A stretch of 35,467 nucleotides of DNA from the IMG/VR virus record IMGVR_UViG_3300027754_000244, positions 1-35,467 of that record; one strand, written 5' to 3'. This DNA comes from a virus. The first letter of the stretch is position 1; each line of letters starts with the position of its first letter. The translations under genes and the position numbers were made by a program. Of this stretch, positions 6,176-13,972 are shown one piece after another. Under the pieces are notes generated by a model. It ran no database searches, was not told where the DNA came from, and saw nothing but the letters and a program-made list of their open reading frames with translations.

Positions 6176-6613
6176 TTAAAGAGCTATCAATGCTTCAAGA
6201 CCTGTTCTTGTAACCTTAACAGTTGATGTCTTGAACTCACTTGCACCAATCCTGATATTACCTTCACTAACCATTCCAATGAAGTTGTAACCATTCTCAT
6301 TCTCAAAGATGTGGTTATCAGCAATTGTTGTGATTAATTCAGGATTAGCACGCAACTCACGACTCAATGGTTCAGAACAAGTTAATTGGATGTTAACATT
6401 CTTCTTGGTTAATGGATCAATCTGACCATTAAACACCAACACTAACACACGATTGTACTTCTCAACACCATCAACCACTTTGTACTCTCTCTTAAAGTTA
6501 GAAGGCACAAGTTCTGCCCAACCTTTGTCAGTCATTTGATTTCTAACTGAACCATTGTCAGTTAATGTACTTGTTGTTGCAGATTGATAAACTGCGAAAT
6601 TAGGTAAAGCCAT
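6176..6613 (-). CDS. Hypothetical protein, first gene of the leftward arm (145 aa)
   Basis: Starts MALPNFAVYQSATTSTLTDN and is rich in beta-strand patterns (YNRVLVLVFNGQIDP, VNIQLTCSEPLSRELRANPE). There are no membrane segments or signal peptide. The codon use is slightly less AT-biased than its neighbours and it has its own strong terminator at 6132-6165, so it may be a monocistronic, well-expressed gene. A compact beta-rich protein of this size next to the divergent control region could be a ssDNA-binding or other abundant early protein, but I recognise no family signature. Confidence 0.75.
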   Translation of the reverse strand: MALPNFAVYQSATTSTLTDNGSVRNQMTDKGWAELVPSNFKREYKVVDGVEKYNRVLVLVFNGQIDPLTKKNVNIQLTCSEPLSRELRANPELITTIADNHIFENENGYNFIGMVSEGNIRIGASEFKTSTVKVTRTGLEALIAL

Positions 6614-6668
6614 AGTAAATTTTGTTCAGCAATGCTGTCCACCATTTTTATTTATTAATTGTGTTGAG

Positions 6669-6710
6669 CAGGAGGGGTATCCCAACTTCTCAATCAACAG
6701 GAGGGGTATC
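6669..6710. repeat. Pair of 13-base direct repeats
   Basis: CAGGAGGGGTATC occurs exactly at 6669-6681 and 6698-6710, 29 bases apart. A related inverted sequence, TACCCTCCCCTCC, follows at 6720-6732. Placed about 60-100 bases upstream of the leftward start at 6613, they could be operator or iteron sites. Confidence 0.6.
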
Positions 6711-6868
6711 AATGGGAAGTACCCTCCCCTCCCATACATACAAAAGGGGGGGCTATATAAAATTTTGGGTCTAGGCACAGGATAGTTCCACAAGGAACCT
6801 TTTTGCATGAATTTTTCCAAAAGTTTCATGCACGCACTTCCTGGTTTGGCTGTGTTTCACTTCCTAGA

Positions 6869-6952
6869 TTGTCAAGCTATAGCTTTACCCATCTTACGTT
6901 TTGTCAAGCTATGGCTTTACATAATGTGTCTTATAAGGGACAAGCTCAGCTT
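6869..6952. repeat. Three AAGCT-n-AGCTT dyads, two within 20-base direct repeats
   Basis: TTGTCAAGCTATAGCTTTAC (6869-6888) recurs at 6901-6920 with one change (A to G), exactly 32 bases on. The core AAGCTATAGCTT (6874-6885) is a perfect palindrome. A third, degenerate copy AAGCTCAGCTT lies at 6942-6952. Spacing of 32 and 36 bases is near whole helical turns, as expected for cooperative binding of a dimeric regulator. Confidence 0.65.
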
Positions 6953-7111
6953 AACAATGTTGCTTTTATGGGACATTATGATATGTCTTTACATATAATG
7001 ATGGAATTAGTTTACATATTATATGCTTTATGATATAGGGACCAAAATTATAAACTCCTGTTGTATCAAAACTAGAAAATCCTGCAAGTTTTGATAATAG
7101 GCAAAAATAAA

Positions 7112-7144
7112 TTTGGTGGTTTCAAAAGAACCATTGTATCTTTG
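7112..7144 (+). promoter_or_regulatory. Bacteroidota-type promoter, rightward
   Basis: TTTG (7112-7115), 21 bases, and TATCTTTG (7137-7144) fit TTTG-N19-21-TAnnTTTG. Transcription would begin in the G7 run right after the box, about 45 bases before the gene at 7195. Confidence 0.65.
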
Positions 7145-7194
7145 GGGGGGAATAAGGGGGGGCCCTATAAACCCATTAACATTTAAAAACTCTT

Positions 7195-7440
7195 ATGTAT
7201 ATGATTACAACAATATTATTAATGCTTGTGTTATTGGTGATTATGGCTATAGGTGTAGGAATCTATATGGCTGATGAAATAGAATATGGAATAGAGCTCT
7301 CTACATTCAAATGGTCAAGTTTTGAACTAGGTGTAACTAATAGAAACTACACATGGGATGGTGGAGATGAGGAACAGGAGCTTAGGATAGGGCTGTTCTT
7401 TATTACGTTCTTTATATCATTTTTTAGAAATAGTGCATAA
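7195..7440 (+). CDS. Small membrane protein, first gene of rightward arm (81 aa)
   Basis: Starts MYMITTILLMLVLLVIMAIG, with an N-terminal membrane helix (about residues 3-26; the second ATG at 7201 is an equally good start). A polar middle (KWSSFELGVTNRNYTWDGGD) is followed by a second weak hydrophobic segment near the C-terminus (LFFITFFISFF). It lies behind the promoter at 7112-7144 and is separated from the packaging operon by another promoter. Function unknown. Confidence 0.65.
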   Translation: MYMITTILLMLVLLVIMAIGVGIYMADEIEYGIELSTFKWSSFELGVTNRNYTWDGGDEEQELRIGLFFITFFISFFRNSA

Positions 7441-7476
7441 TATAGCATTCACTCATAGACATAATTAGATTAGTTA

Positions 7477-7507
7477 TTTGTGGGTCAATAGATTATACAT
7501 ACCTTTG
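7477..7507 (+). promoter_or_regulatory. Strong Bacteroidota-type promoter for the packaging operon
   Basis: TTTG (7477-7480), a 19-base spacer and TACCTTTG (7500-7507) are a full match to TTTG-N19-21-TAnnTTTG. The start codon of the first operon gene is at 7520, giving a leader of only a few bases. Confidence 0.75.
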
Positions 7508-7519
7508 CTTTAATTATAT

Positions 7520-7876
7520 ATGGAAAACAATAAGAAAATAGTAGTTCAAAAGCTAAAAAAGCCTGTGTCAGACAACTATGCCTGTGCAGAGAAGTATTAT
7601 AGCTTATTGTCTTCATTGAATGATTTGAAGCTTACGACAAGGGAGATACAGTTGATTGCCTTCACAGCCATTAAGGGGAACATCTCCTATGCCAACATCA
7701 GGGAGGAGTTTTGTGCTAAATACAGTTCTTCAGGGCCAACAATCAATAATTTGATTTCTAAGCTGAAGCGTATGAAGATTTTCATAAAGGATGGCAGTAA
7801 GATAAAGATTAATCCTATTATATCCTTGGCATTTGATAATGATGTAGTGTTACAAATAACTATAACACATGGATAG
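7520..7876 (+). CDS. Winged-helix-like DNA-binding protein (118 aa)
   Basis: Starts MENNKKIVVQKLKKPVSDNY. Residues about 30-100 have a winged-HTH layout: LKLTTREIQLIAFTA, then ISYANIREEFCAKYSSSG, then a recognition-helix-like PTINNLISKLKRMKIFIKDG ending in a basic turn and a short strand pair. It is the first gene after the promoter at 7477-7507 and its TAG stop overlaps the next ATG by eight bases. It could regulate late transcription or act with the packaging machinery. The fold call is moderate and the role is inferred from position. Confidence 0.72.
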   Translation: MENNKKIVVQKLKKPVSDNYACAEKYYSLLSSLNDLKLTTREIQLIAFTAIKGNISYANIREEFCAKYSSSGPTINNLISKLKRMKIFIKDGSKIKINPIISLAFDNDVVLQITITHG

Positions 7877-8225
7877 TAAGCCTGCAGCAATGAATATTAA
7901 GGATTATTTGATTAGGCTGTTGGCTGTTAAAATCCTGACAAGTGAAAAGACAATAGATGCTGTCATCACCCACCAATTCCAATCTGCCAACGAAGCCCTT
8001 GATTTAAACAATAGTGTAGAGATTTCTGGATTTGGGAAATTCTTCTTTAATAATAAGAAGGCGATTAAGAGACTGGGAGCTCTCAATGCCAAGAAGCAGG
8101 AAGTGGAGAAAATCTCTATAAATGAGACATTGACAGAGCAGAAGAGAAACGCAGCTAGAGTTACATTAGCACAGACAATCACTAGAATAGGAATGTTAAA
8201 AGCTAGAATTACACATGAAGATTAA
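7869..8225 (+). CDS. HU/IHF-like DNA-bending protein (118 aa)
   Basis: The N-terminal region (MNIKDYLIRLLAVKILTSEK, then THQFQSANEAL) forms the helix pair of an HU/IHF subunit, followed by the strand signature VEISGFGKFFFNNKKA (about residues 49-65), which matches the HU motif of a Gly-Phe-Gly turn. HU and IHF bind and bend DNA as dimers. The C-terminal 50 residues are a helical extension unlike host HU. The start at 7869 overlaps the upstream stop; an alternative ATG at 7890 starts directly at the first HU helix. HU/IHF-like proteins are known members of the crAss-like structural block, where they may help organise or package the genome. Confidence 0.8.
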   Translation: MDSKPAAMNIKDYLIRLLAVKILTSEKTIDAVITHQFQSANEALDLNNSVEISGFGKFFFNNKKAIKRLGALNAKKQEVEKISINETLTEQKRNAARVTLAQTITRIGMLKARITHED

Positions 8226-8514
8226 CTTTTCACAGATGTATGAGGGCTGGAAGAACAACCTGTTTCCAGCAAATGACATGAAGACAGCCATTAAGGATAT
8301 GCATAGGGAAAGAATGGTGATATGTGAGCAGTGTGAATTTATTTCTACAAAGCATAAAACAATAAGGCCAGATGTACATTGTACAGATTGTGGCTGTACA
8401 CTATCTGCTAAAACTAGATGTCTGTCATGTGAATGTCCCTTAAAGAAATGGGGAGCTTACATTAAGACACAAGAAGAAGAACAAATCTTTTTAAAAAATA
8501 TATATGGAAAATAA
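8215..8514 (+). CDS. Zinc-finger protein (99 aa)
   Basis: The central part carries CEQC (residues about 38-41), CTDCGC (56-61), then CLSCEC (69-74): four or more Cys pairs with spacing of a zinc-ribbon, plus His residues in STKHKT and RPDVHC. The N-terminus begins MKINFSQMYEGWKNNLFPAN and the C-terminus is Glu-rich. It resembles small zinc-ribbon proteins of unknown function common in Bacteroidota phages. Both ends overlap neighbours by 11 bases. It may bind nucleic acid; no target can be told. Confidence 0.75.
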   Translation: MKINFSQMYEGWKNNLFPANDMKTAIKDMHRERMVICEQCEFISTKHKTIRPDVHCTDCGCTLSAKTRCLSCECPLKKWGAYIKTQEEEQIFLKNIYGK

Positions 8515-8755
8515 AGAAGTTTGTATTAAAAAGATTCCTTTAGATAACTTCATAAATGTACTTATGGAGCTATATAACAAAGGACTAGATTATGTTGATA
8601 TCCAAGGAGTTACAGACAATTATCAAGATAGGCTTGCTATATCATTTACAAATGAATATATGACTCCAGAAGGAATACAAAACTTCATGGGTTCTTCTCA
8701 TGTAGAGGAGATAGACATGAAACTAACAGATGAGGATTTAAACCGATTATTATGA
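8504..8755 (+). CDS. Hypothetical protein (83 aa)
   Basis: Starts MENKEVCIKKIPLDNFINVL. One helix (DNFINVLMELYNKGLDYVDI), then a strand pair (DRLAISFTNEYMTPEG) and an acidic C-terminal helix (EEIDMKLTDEDLNRLL). It is coupled to both neighbours: its ATG overlaps the upstream stop by 11 bases and its TGA overlaps the next ATG. Unknown function; the position in the packaging operon suggests a role in early head or packaging steps. Confidence 0.72.
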   Translation: MENKEVCIKKIPLDNFINVLMELYNKGLDYVDIQGVTDNYQDRLAISFTNEYMTPEGIQNFMGSSHVEEIDMKLTDEDLNRLL

Positions 8756-9039
8756 GTAAAAATTATTATAACCAAATAATTCATATTCTCCAAGAACTAC
8801 ATAAAGGATTTCCTACATATAATATGGGAAGGCATTTATCTACAGCTCTTGATGAATATGGATGTAATATTTGGGGGATGACAGATAAAGAGATGGAATA
8901 TGTTTTATATAAATATAAGTCTCAATTAGAGATGGATGTTCCACACACAGATGATGACAATGAGCTAGATAAGATTATAAAAGATGGGATGGATCTTGAT
9001 AATATTTTAAAAGAGGAGGAAGAAGATGGCAATTACTAA
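8752..9039 (+). CDS. Hypothetical acidic protein (95 aa)
   Basis: Starts MSKNYYNQIIHILQELHKGF. Helical N-terminal half containing the conserved-looking turn YNMGRHLSTALDEYGCNIWG, followed by an acidic tail (DDDNELDKIIKDGMDLDNIL and EEEEDG). The start overlaps the upstream TGA in an ATGA, and the gene overlaps the next by 14 bases. Function unknown. Confidence 0.72.
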   Translation: MSKNYYNQIIHILQELHKGFPTYNMGRHLSTALDEYGCNIWGMTDKEMEYVLYKYKSQLEMDVPHTDDDNELDKIIKDGMDLDNILKEEEEDGNY

Positions 9040-9358
9040 AAAAGCATTACTTATAGAATATGAGTTGGAGTTTTTAGAAACAAAACTTCAAGAACTAAAG
9101 GAATACATACAACAAAATCCTTTCAGTTCTTTAGCTGATAGAATGGCTTGGAAAGAAACAAAGGGAGGAGGAGCTATTCCTATATGTATAGCTAATAAGG
9201 AAGCACAGAGAAAAGACCTTACACAAGCTTTGAAGGATTATGCAGAAATTTTACGTACAGTGGATGCTATGAGAGAAAAGGAAGAAAGTAAAATAGAGGT
9301 GAGAGGGAAAGGAGAACTAAGCACAATGGCTGAGGATTTCCTTAAAAACAGAAAATGA
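9026..9358 (+). CDS. Helical protein directly upstream of TerL (110 aa), candidate small terminase subunit
   Basis: Starts MAITKKALLIEYELEFLETK. It is almost entirely helical: a long N-terminal helix (YELEFLETKLQELKEYIQQN), a Gly-rich turn (KETKGGGAIPICI), then a second long helix (AQRKDLTQALKDYAEILRTV) and a basic C-terminus. Its stop overlaps the TerL start in an ATGA. Small terminase subunits are usually helical, of this size, and next to TerL, but no DNA-binding signature is seen, so TerS is only a candidate role. Confidence 0.72.
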   Translation: MAITKKALLIEYELEFLETKLQELKEYIQQNPFSSLADRMAWKETKGGGAIPICIANKEAQRKDLTQALKDYAEILRTVDAMREKEESKIEVRGKGELSTMAEDFLKNRK

Positions 9359-11391
9359 ATCTACAGAGTATAGACTATAAAGACTGGTTTATAAATCAGA
9401 AGCGTATTCCTGACAAAACTAGTGAGGAATTTAAAGGATTCTTTGATTTTCACAAAGACTTATGTTTGAATGGCTGTATGGTGGGGGGTGTTTACATCAA
9501 CCCATTTTTATATTGGCATTTGAATATGTGGCATACAGAGGTGGATGTTATTGATGATCGTGGAAGAATCTCTCAGAAATATGCCAATCCCTTTCTTAGA
9601 GACAATGAGTGGGTGATTACCAATGAGATAGATAGGGCCCAAATAGAAAAGAAGGGACTACTAATTCTTGGTATTAGACGTTTAGCTAAGTCTGTAATAG
9701 AGGCATCTTATGTATCTTGGGGTGCAACATTTGATGAAAACTCACAAAACATCATCTCTGGACTGAATGCTCCAGATATAAAACTAATTACAGATAAGAT
9801 AGATAAAGGACTCAACTTTTTACCAGAAGCTTGGAGGTGGCAGAGGATAGAAGATAATTGGAAGAATCAAGTGACGCTAGGAATTAAAACTAGAGGAGGA
9901 GAAAGAATCCCATTCTCTTCAATTCTTATTCGTAACCTTGATGAGGGTAATAATGAAGAGGCAATTGCAGGTACTAAACCACGTAAATTAATTATAGATG
10001 AAATTGGTAAAGGAAATTTCCTTAGAGGCTTACAAGCTGCTATTCCAGGTTTCACAACTCCTTTTGGCTGGGGATGTAGCCCCATTCTCACTGGTACTGG
10101 TGGTGACATGAAGAAATTCATGGATGCAAAGAGTCTTATGTTTGATGTAGACAATTTTAATTTCCTTTCTTATAATAATGAGAAGGATACATCTAGAATG
10201 CATGGACTCTTTATTGGACATAAATATAGAATGGAAGCTAAAGAAGAGTCTACGCTAGGAGCTTTCCTAAACGAACCTCTTTCCTCAGAACTATATAATG
10301 TAAGCATGTTAGTTTCTAATGAAGAGAAGGCTACAGAGATTACAGAGACAAACCTAACAAGACTTAAAAAGGCTGGAGACAGAATAGCATATTTAAAAGA
10401 GAAGATGTATTATCCACAGGAAGTGGATGACATATTCTTAAATGAGGATACAAATATATTTGATATTGAATCTGCTAAGAGACAGAAGAGCAGGTTGTTA
10501 CAACAAGAACGTACAGGAGTTCCTGTTATATTGTATGCAGAAGAAACTACAATTAAACATGAATTTACAGATAAGCTCCCTATATCCAACTTCCCTTTGA
10601 AGAACAGTGATATGAAAGATGCTCCTGTTATTGTGTACGAATTCCCTATAGAAAACCCTCCTTATGGATTATACGTAGCTGGAGTGGATCCTTACAGACA
10701 AGGTAAGTCTGCCTATAGCTCCTCCTTAGGAGCAGTTTATGTTTACAAGCGTATGCACGAACTTACAGGAGAAAAATACCAAGATATGTTTGTAGCTTCC
10801 TATGTAGCAAGACCTGATAAGAAAGAACATTGGGAGGAACAAGCTCGTTTACTAATCAAGTATTATAATGCTAGAACACTGTGTGAGAATGATGACATAT
10901 CCTTTATTGAATATATGAAAGCTAAAGGAGATGGTCACTATCTAGAGAAACAACCTCAATGGCTGATGGAGATTGTTCCTAATACAACAGTTAAAAGAGA
11001 ATTTGGAATTCATCGCTCAAGTCAGAAAATAATTGACTATCTTCACACATGCTTAAAGAAGTATATGGAAGAAACAATATATAAAGAGAAGGATGATGAT
11101 GGAAAGATTATAAGAGAGGTGCTAGGAGTTCATAAGATATTTGATCCTGTACTTCTTGAAGAAATCATCCAATACAATGATCAGGGTAACTTTGATAGAA
11201 TTATAGCAGCAGAACTAGCTATTGCTCAAGCACTTAAGATGGACCCAATCATGGGAAGAATAGGTGGAACAAGTGATCAGAGAGTAGCTTCTATGTATAC
11301 TAAAAGAAAAAAGAGTAAATTATTTACAGAATCAAGAGGAAGCACATTTGGACAAGCTCCTAGAAAATATAAAAATAAATTGTTTTCATAA
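9355..11391 (+). CDS. terL: Terminase large subunit (678 aa)
   Basis: The motor that pumps DNA into the prohead using ATP and cuts the concatemer. The ATPase part has a divergent Walker A, GIRRLAKS (about residues 106-113), and a Walker B, RKLIIDEIG (about 210-218). The C-terminal RNase H-like nuclease begins near residue 440 with YVAGVDPYRQGKS, whose Asp is a metal ligand candidate, and continues with a second acidic cluster CENDD (about 510-514). Length and neighbours (portal follows with a one-base TAATG overlap) are typical. Expected to act at the portal vertex. The start overlaps the stop of the helical protein at 9026-9358. Confidence 0.9.
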   Translation: MNLQSIDYKDWFINQKRIPDKTSEEFKGFFDFHKDLCLNGCMVGGVYINPFLYWHLNMWHTEVDVIDDRGRISQKYANPFLRDNEWVITNEIDRAQIEKKGLLILGIRRLAKSVIEASYVSWGATFDENSQNIISGLNAPDIKLITDKIDKGLNFLPEAWRWQRIEDNWKNQVTLGIKTRGGERIPFSSILIRNLDEGNNEEAIAGTKPRKLIIDEIGKGNFLRGLQAAIPGFTTPFGWGCSPILTGTGGDMKKFMDAKSLMFDVDNFNFLSYNNEKDTSRMHGLFIGHKYRMEAKEESTLGAFLNEPLSSELYNVSMLVSNEEKATEITETNLTRLKKAGDRIAYLKEKMYYPQEVDDIFLNEDTNIFDIESAKRQKSRLLQQERTGVPVILYAEETTIKHEFTDKLPISNFPLKNSDMKDAPVIVYEFPIENPPYGLYVAGVDPYRQGKSAYSSSLGAVYVYKRMHELTGEKYQDMFVASYVARPDKKEHWEEQARLLIKYYNARTLCENDDISFIEYMKAKGDGHYLEKQPQWLMEIVPNTTVKREFGIHRSSQKIIDYLHTCLKKYMEETIYKEKDDDGKIIREVLGVHKIFDPVLLEEIIQYNDQGNFDRIIAAELAIAQALKMDPIMGRIGGTSDQRVASMYTKRKKSKLFTESRGSTFGQAPRKYKNKLFS

Positions 11392-13970
11392 TGGCAATTA
11401 TAAGATATACAAAAGACGCAACAATTAGGTATGCCTATTTGAACATATTTCCTGACCAATTTAAAACTGATAAGGAGAAGCAAGATGAAAGTTGGATTAA
11501 AAACACAATGGACTATTTTGCTAATAAGGCATATGCTGAATATACAAAGAATAGAGACACCTTTGTTAAAAACTATGATTTGATGAAGGGAATTCTCAGA
11601 AGAGAAGACTTTTATCAAGAACCAGAGGTGAGAAGTTTTACAGATGTATTAACATCAGATCTTGCTCTTCCTGCATATGTTAAAATGTATTCTATCATCA
11701 CCACTCCTGTTAATGAGTTGGTAGGTGAAATATCTAAGAGACCTGATGCTTTTCGTGTCAAGGCTTTTGATGATGATAGTAAGTCTGAAGAGCTTGAGTT
11801 TAAGACAGGTATATTACAAGAGTATGTAATCAATCAAGCTAAACAAAAGATTCAAGAGAAAGCTGCCTTACAAGGAGAAGAGATTGATGATGAGCAATTA
11901 CAGCAAATGACAATGGACCAGGTGAAGGATAGTATTGACAGCTATACATCTATTGCTGAAAAATGGGCAAACCATATTCTTACAGCACAGAAAGCTGAGT
12001 TCAACACCAAAGAAAAGAGTGAAGATGCTTTCAGAGATATGTTAATATCTGCTAGGGAGTTCTATCATATATATGAAGATAATTCAAAACTTGGGTTTAA
12101 CATAGAAGTGGCTAATCCAAAAAATACATGGTTTTTAACAACACCAGATAGAAAATACATATCAGATCCAACAGGTAGGGTGCAAGGAGCGTATGCTGCT
12201 GGTACAGTGCAGGTGATGGAACTATCTGAAATTATTGAAGCTATTCCTGATCTTACTAAAGATGAAATAGATCATTTAAGAAGTTCATTACAGGATTATG
12301 GATTGATTAATGTACGTGAATCCAATCTTGGTAATCCTAATGCTATTCCTGGGAATGACTCCATACAATATGATACATATGATCCTCTTGTTCTACAAAC
12401 TAGAATGCTCATTGAATCAGAGATGAAGGAAAACAATGATGGTCTTAGAGATTTCTTAGGGCTAACGTCTAACGTTAGTAGTTTTGGTTATAAGTATGTA
12501 GTGGTGAGAGCTTATTGGATTTCTAAGAAAAAGATAGGCAAGCTTATATATTTAGATGAGATGGGTAATGAACAATCTCTACTTGTAGATGAACATTATA
12601 AATCAGGAACAATTCCTACACAACAATCATTAGAATGGGGATGGATTAACCAATGGTATCAGGGGACAAAGATTGGTCCAGACATCTATCATATTAAACC
12701 ATACAAATTATTAAACTACTGTCCTATCATTGGTCAGGTGTTTGAGGTGAAGAATACAGAAGCTAAAAGCTTAATAGATCTTATGAAGCCTTTTCAAGTT
12801 TTATATAATGTATGTATGAACCAGCTTTACAAACTTCTTGAGAAGGAGGTGGGTAAGGTGCAACTTATGTCTATTAGACACATTCCTATTCCTAAAGATG
12901 GAGATGCACAAGATGCTCTTGACATATGGGAAATGGAAGCTCGTAATAGAGGAGTGGTATTTGTTGATGATAGTCCAGAGAATTTAAAAGCTCCTTCTAG
13001 CTTCAATCAATTCACAAGTCTAGATCTTACACGTACACAAGAGATACAATCTCGTTATACACTAGCTCAACAATTAAAGAATGAGTGTTGGGAACTAATT
13101 GGTATGTCTAGACAAAGAATGGGAAGTGTATCAGCTAGCGAGAGTGCTACAGGAACTAATGCAGCTATTACACAAAGCTATTCTCAAACAGAACCATTGT
13201 TCATAGCTCATGAATATGTGTTAGGACAGCTCTACCAATCTATAATCGATGCATCTCTGTATGTAGAGAGTCAGAAGCCACAATCTACTATTTCCTATAT
13301 TACATCTCAAGGAGAATCTGCATTTGTACAAGTGAATGGTTCTGATCTTAAGTTTAGAGACTTGAAGGTGTATTTAACTAATAGACCAGAGGATCAAAAA
13401 ATGTTTAATGAGTTAAGAGGATTGTCCCAAGCTGTTATTCAGAATGGTGGAAGCTTGTCTGACATCATTGAATTGTATTCAACTGATTCTGTTCGTCAAA
13501 TGAAAAAGGTGTTTACAACTCTTAAGAGCAGACAAGAAGAATTAGAGATTACTAAATTACAACAACAGCAACAACAATTGGATCAACAGCAGCAACAAGC
13601 TGACGCTCAAATTCAAGCTGCTCAACAGCAACAACAAGAAAAAATGGCTCATGATGATTATCAAAATGAGTTGGATAGAATAAATAAGAAAGAGATTGCA
13701 TTAATTGCTGCTGAATCTAAAGGAGGCTTACCAGATGTAGATGAATCTGGAGCTCCTGATGTATTGGAAATCAACAAGTTATCATTAGAGCAATCAAAAG
13801 CTAGCAGAGAATATCAAACTAAAATGGCTGACATTCAATCTAAAAATACATTAGCTTCACAAAAGCTACAGGTAGAAAAAGAGAAACTACAGGTGGCTAG
13901 AGAAAACCAAGCAAATGATCTTGCTATAGCTAAAGAGAATGCCAAGGGTAGGAACAAGAAAACTAAATAA
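11391..13970 (+). CDS. Portal protein (859 aa)
   Basis: Forms the dodecameric ring at the unique head vertex through which DNA enters and leaves. The assignment rests on its place directly after terL, its large size as in crAss-like portals, and its overall helical and mixed layout (YFANKAYAEYTKNRD early; YPNN-like loop regions mid-protein). The C-terminal part is low-complexity and Gln-rich (about residues 723-755, runs of QQQQ) and then a charged coiled-coil tail (SKNTLASQKLQVEKEKLQVA). The Gln/Lys tail is reasonable for the inner crown or barrel of the portal, which faces DNA, but that is inference. The start shares one base with the TerL stop. Confidence 0.85.
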   Translation: MAIIRYTKDATIRYAYLNIFPDQFKTDKEKQDESWIKNTMDYFANKAYAEYTKNRDTFVKNYDLMKGILRREDFYQEPEVRSFTDVLTSDLALPAYVKMYSIITTPVNELVGEISKRPDAFRVKAFDDDSKSEELEFKTGILQEYVINQAKQKIQEKAALQGEEIDDEQLQQMTMDQVKDSIDSYTSIAEKWANHILTAQKAEFNTKEKSEDAFRDMLISAREFYHIYEDNSKLGFNIEVANPKNTWFLTTPDRKYISDPTGRVQGAYAAGTVQVMELSEIIEAIPDLTKDEIDHLRSSLQDYGLINVRESNLGNPNAIPGNDSIQYDTYDPLVLQTRMLIESEMKENNDGLRDFLGLTSNVSSFGYKYVVVRAYWISKKKIGKLIYLDEMGNEQSLLVDEHYKSGTIPTQQSLEWGWINQWYQGTKIGPDIYHIKPYKLLNYCPIIGQVFEVKNTEAKSLIDLMKPFQVLYNVCMNQLYKLLEKEVGKVQLMSIRHIPIPKDGDAQDALDIWEMEARNRGVVFVDDSPENLKAPSSFNQFTSLDLTRTQEIQSRYTLAQQLKNECWELIGMSRQRMGSVSASESATGTNAAITQSYSQTEPLFIAHEYVLGQLYQSIIDASLYVESQKPQSTISYITSQGESAFVQVNGSDLKFRDLKVYLTNRPEDQKMFNELRGLSQAVIQNGGSLSDIIELYSTDSVRQMKKVFTTLKSRQEELEITKLQQQQQQLDQQQQQADAQIQAAQQQQQEKMAHDDYQNELDRINKKEIALIAAESKGGLPDVDESGAPDVLEINKLSLEQSKASREYQTKMADIQSKNTLASQKLQVEKEKLQVARENQANDLAIAKENAKGRNKKTK

Positions 13971-13972
13971 TT

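Larger units (their letters stand above)
6614..7194. promoter_or_regulatory. Divergent intergenic control region
   Basis: About 580 bases separate the leftward and rightward gene arms. No frame here has a convincing protein. The region holds two 13-base direct repeats (6669-6681, 6698-6710), a hairpin GTTCC-ACAA-GGAAC (6785-6798), an inverted repeat TGCATGAA/TTCATGCA (6804-6832), a row of AAGCT/AGCTT dyads (6873-6952), a hairpin ATATGT-CTTT-ACATAT (6981-6996), three G7 runs (6746, 7144, 7156) and a promoter (7112-7144). I infer an early/late switch and possibly a replication origin; neither is proven by the sequence. Confidence 0.7.

Noticed and set aside
6626-6829. Minus-strand frame of 67 residues in the intergenic region
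   Set aside because: It covers the direct repeats and G-runs, has Pro-rich nonsense-like composition and no A-rich leader.
6803-7033. Plus-strand frames in two registers across the dyad repeats
   Set aside because: Two frames stay open at once, neither has a leader or protein-like composition, and the operator-like repeats better explain the sequence.
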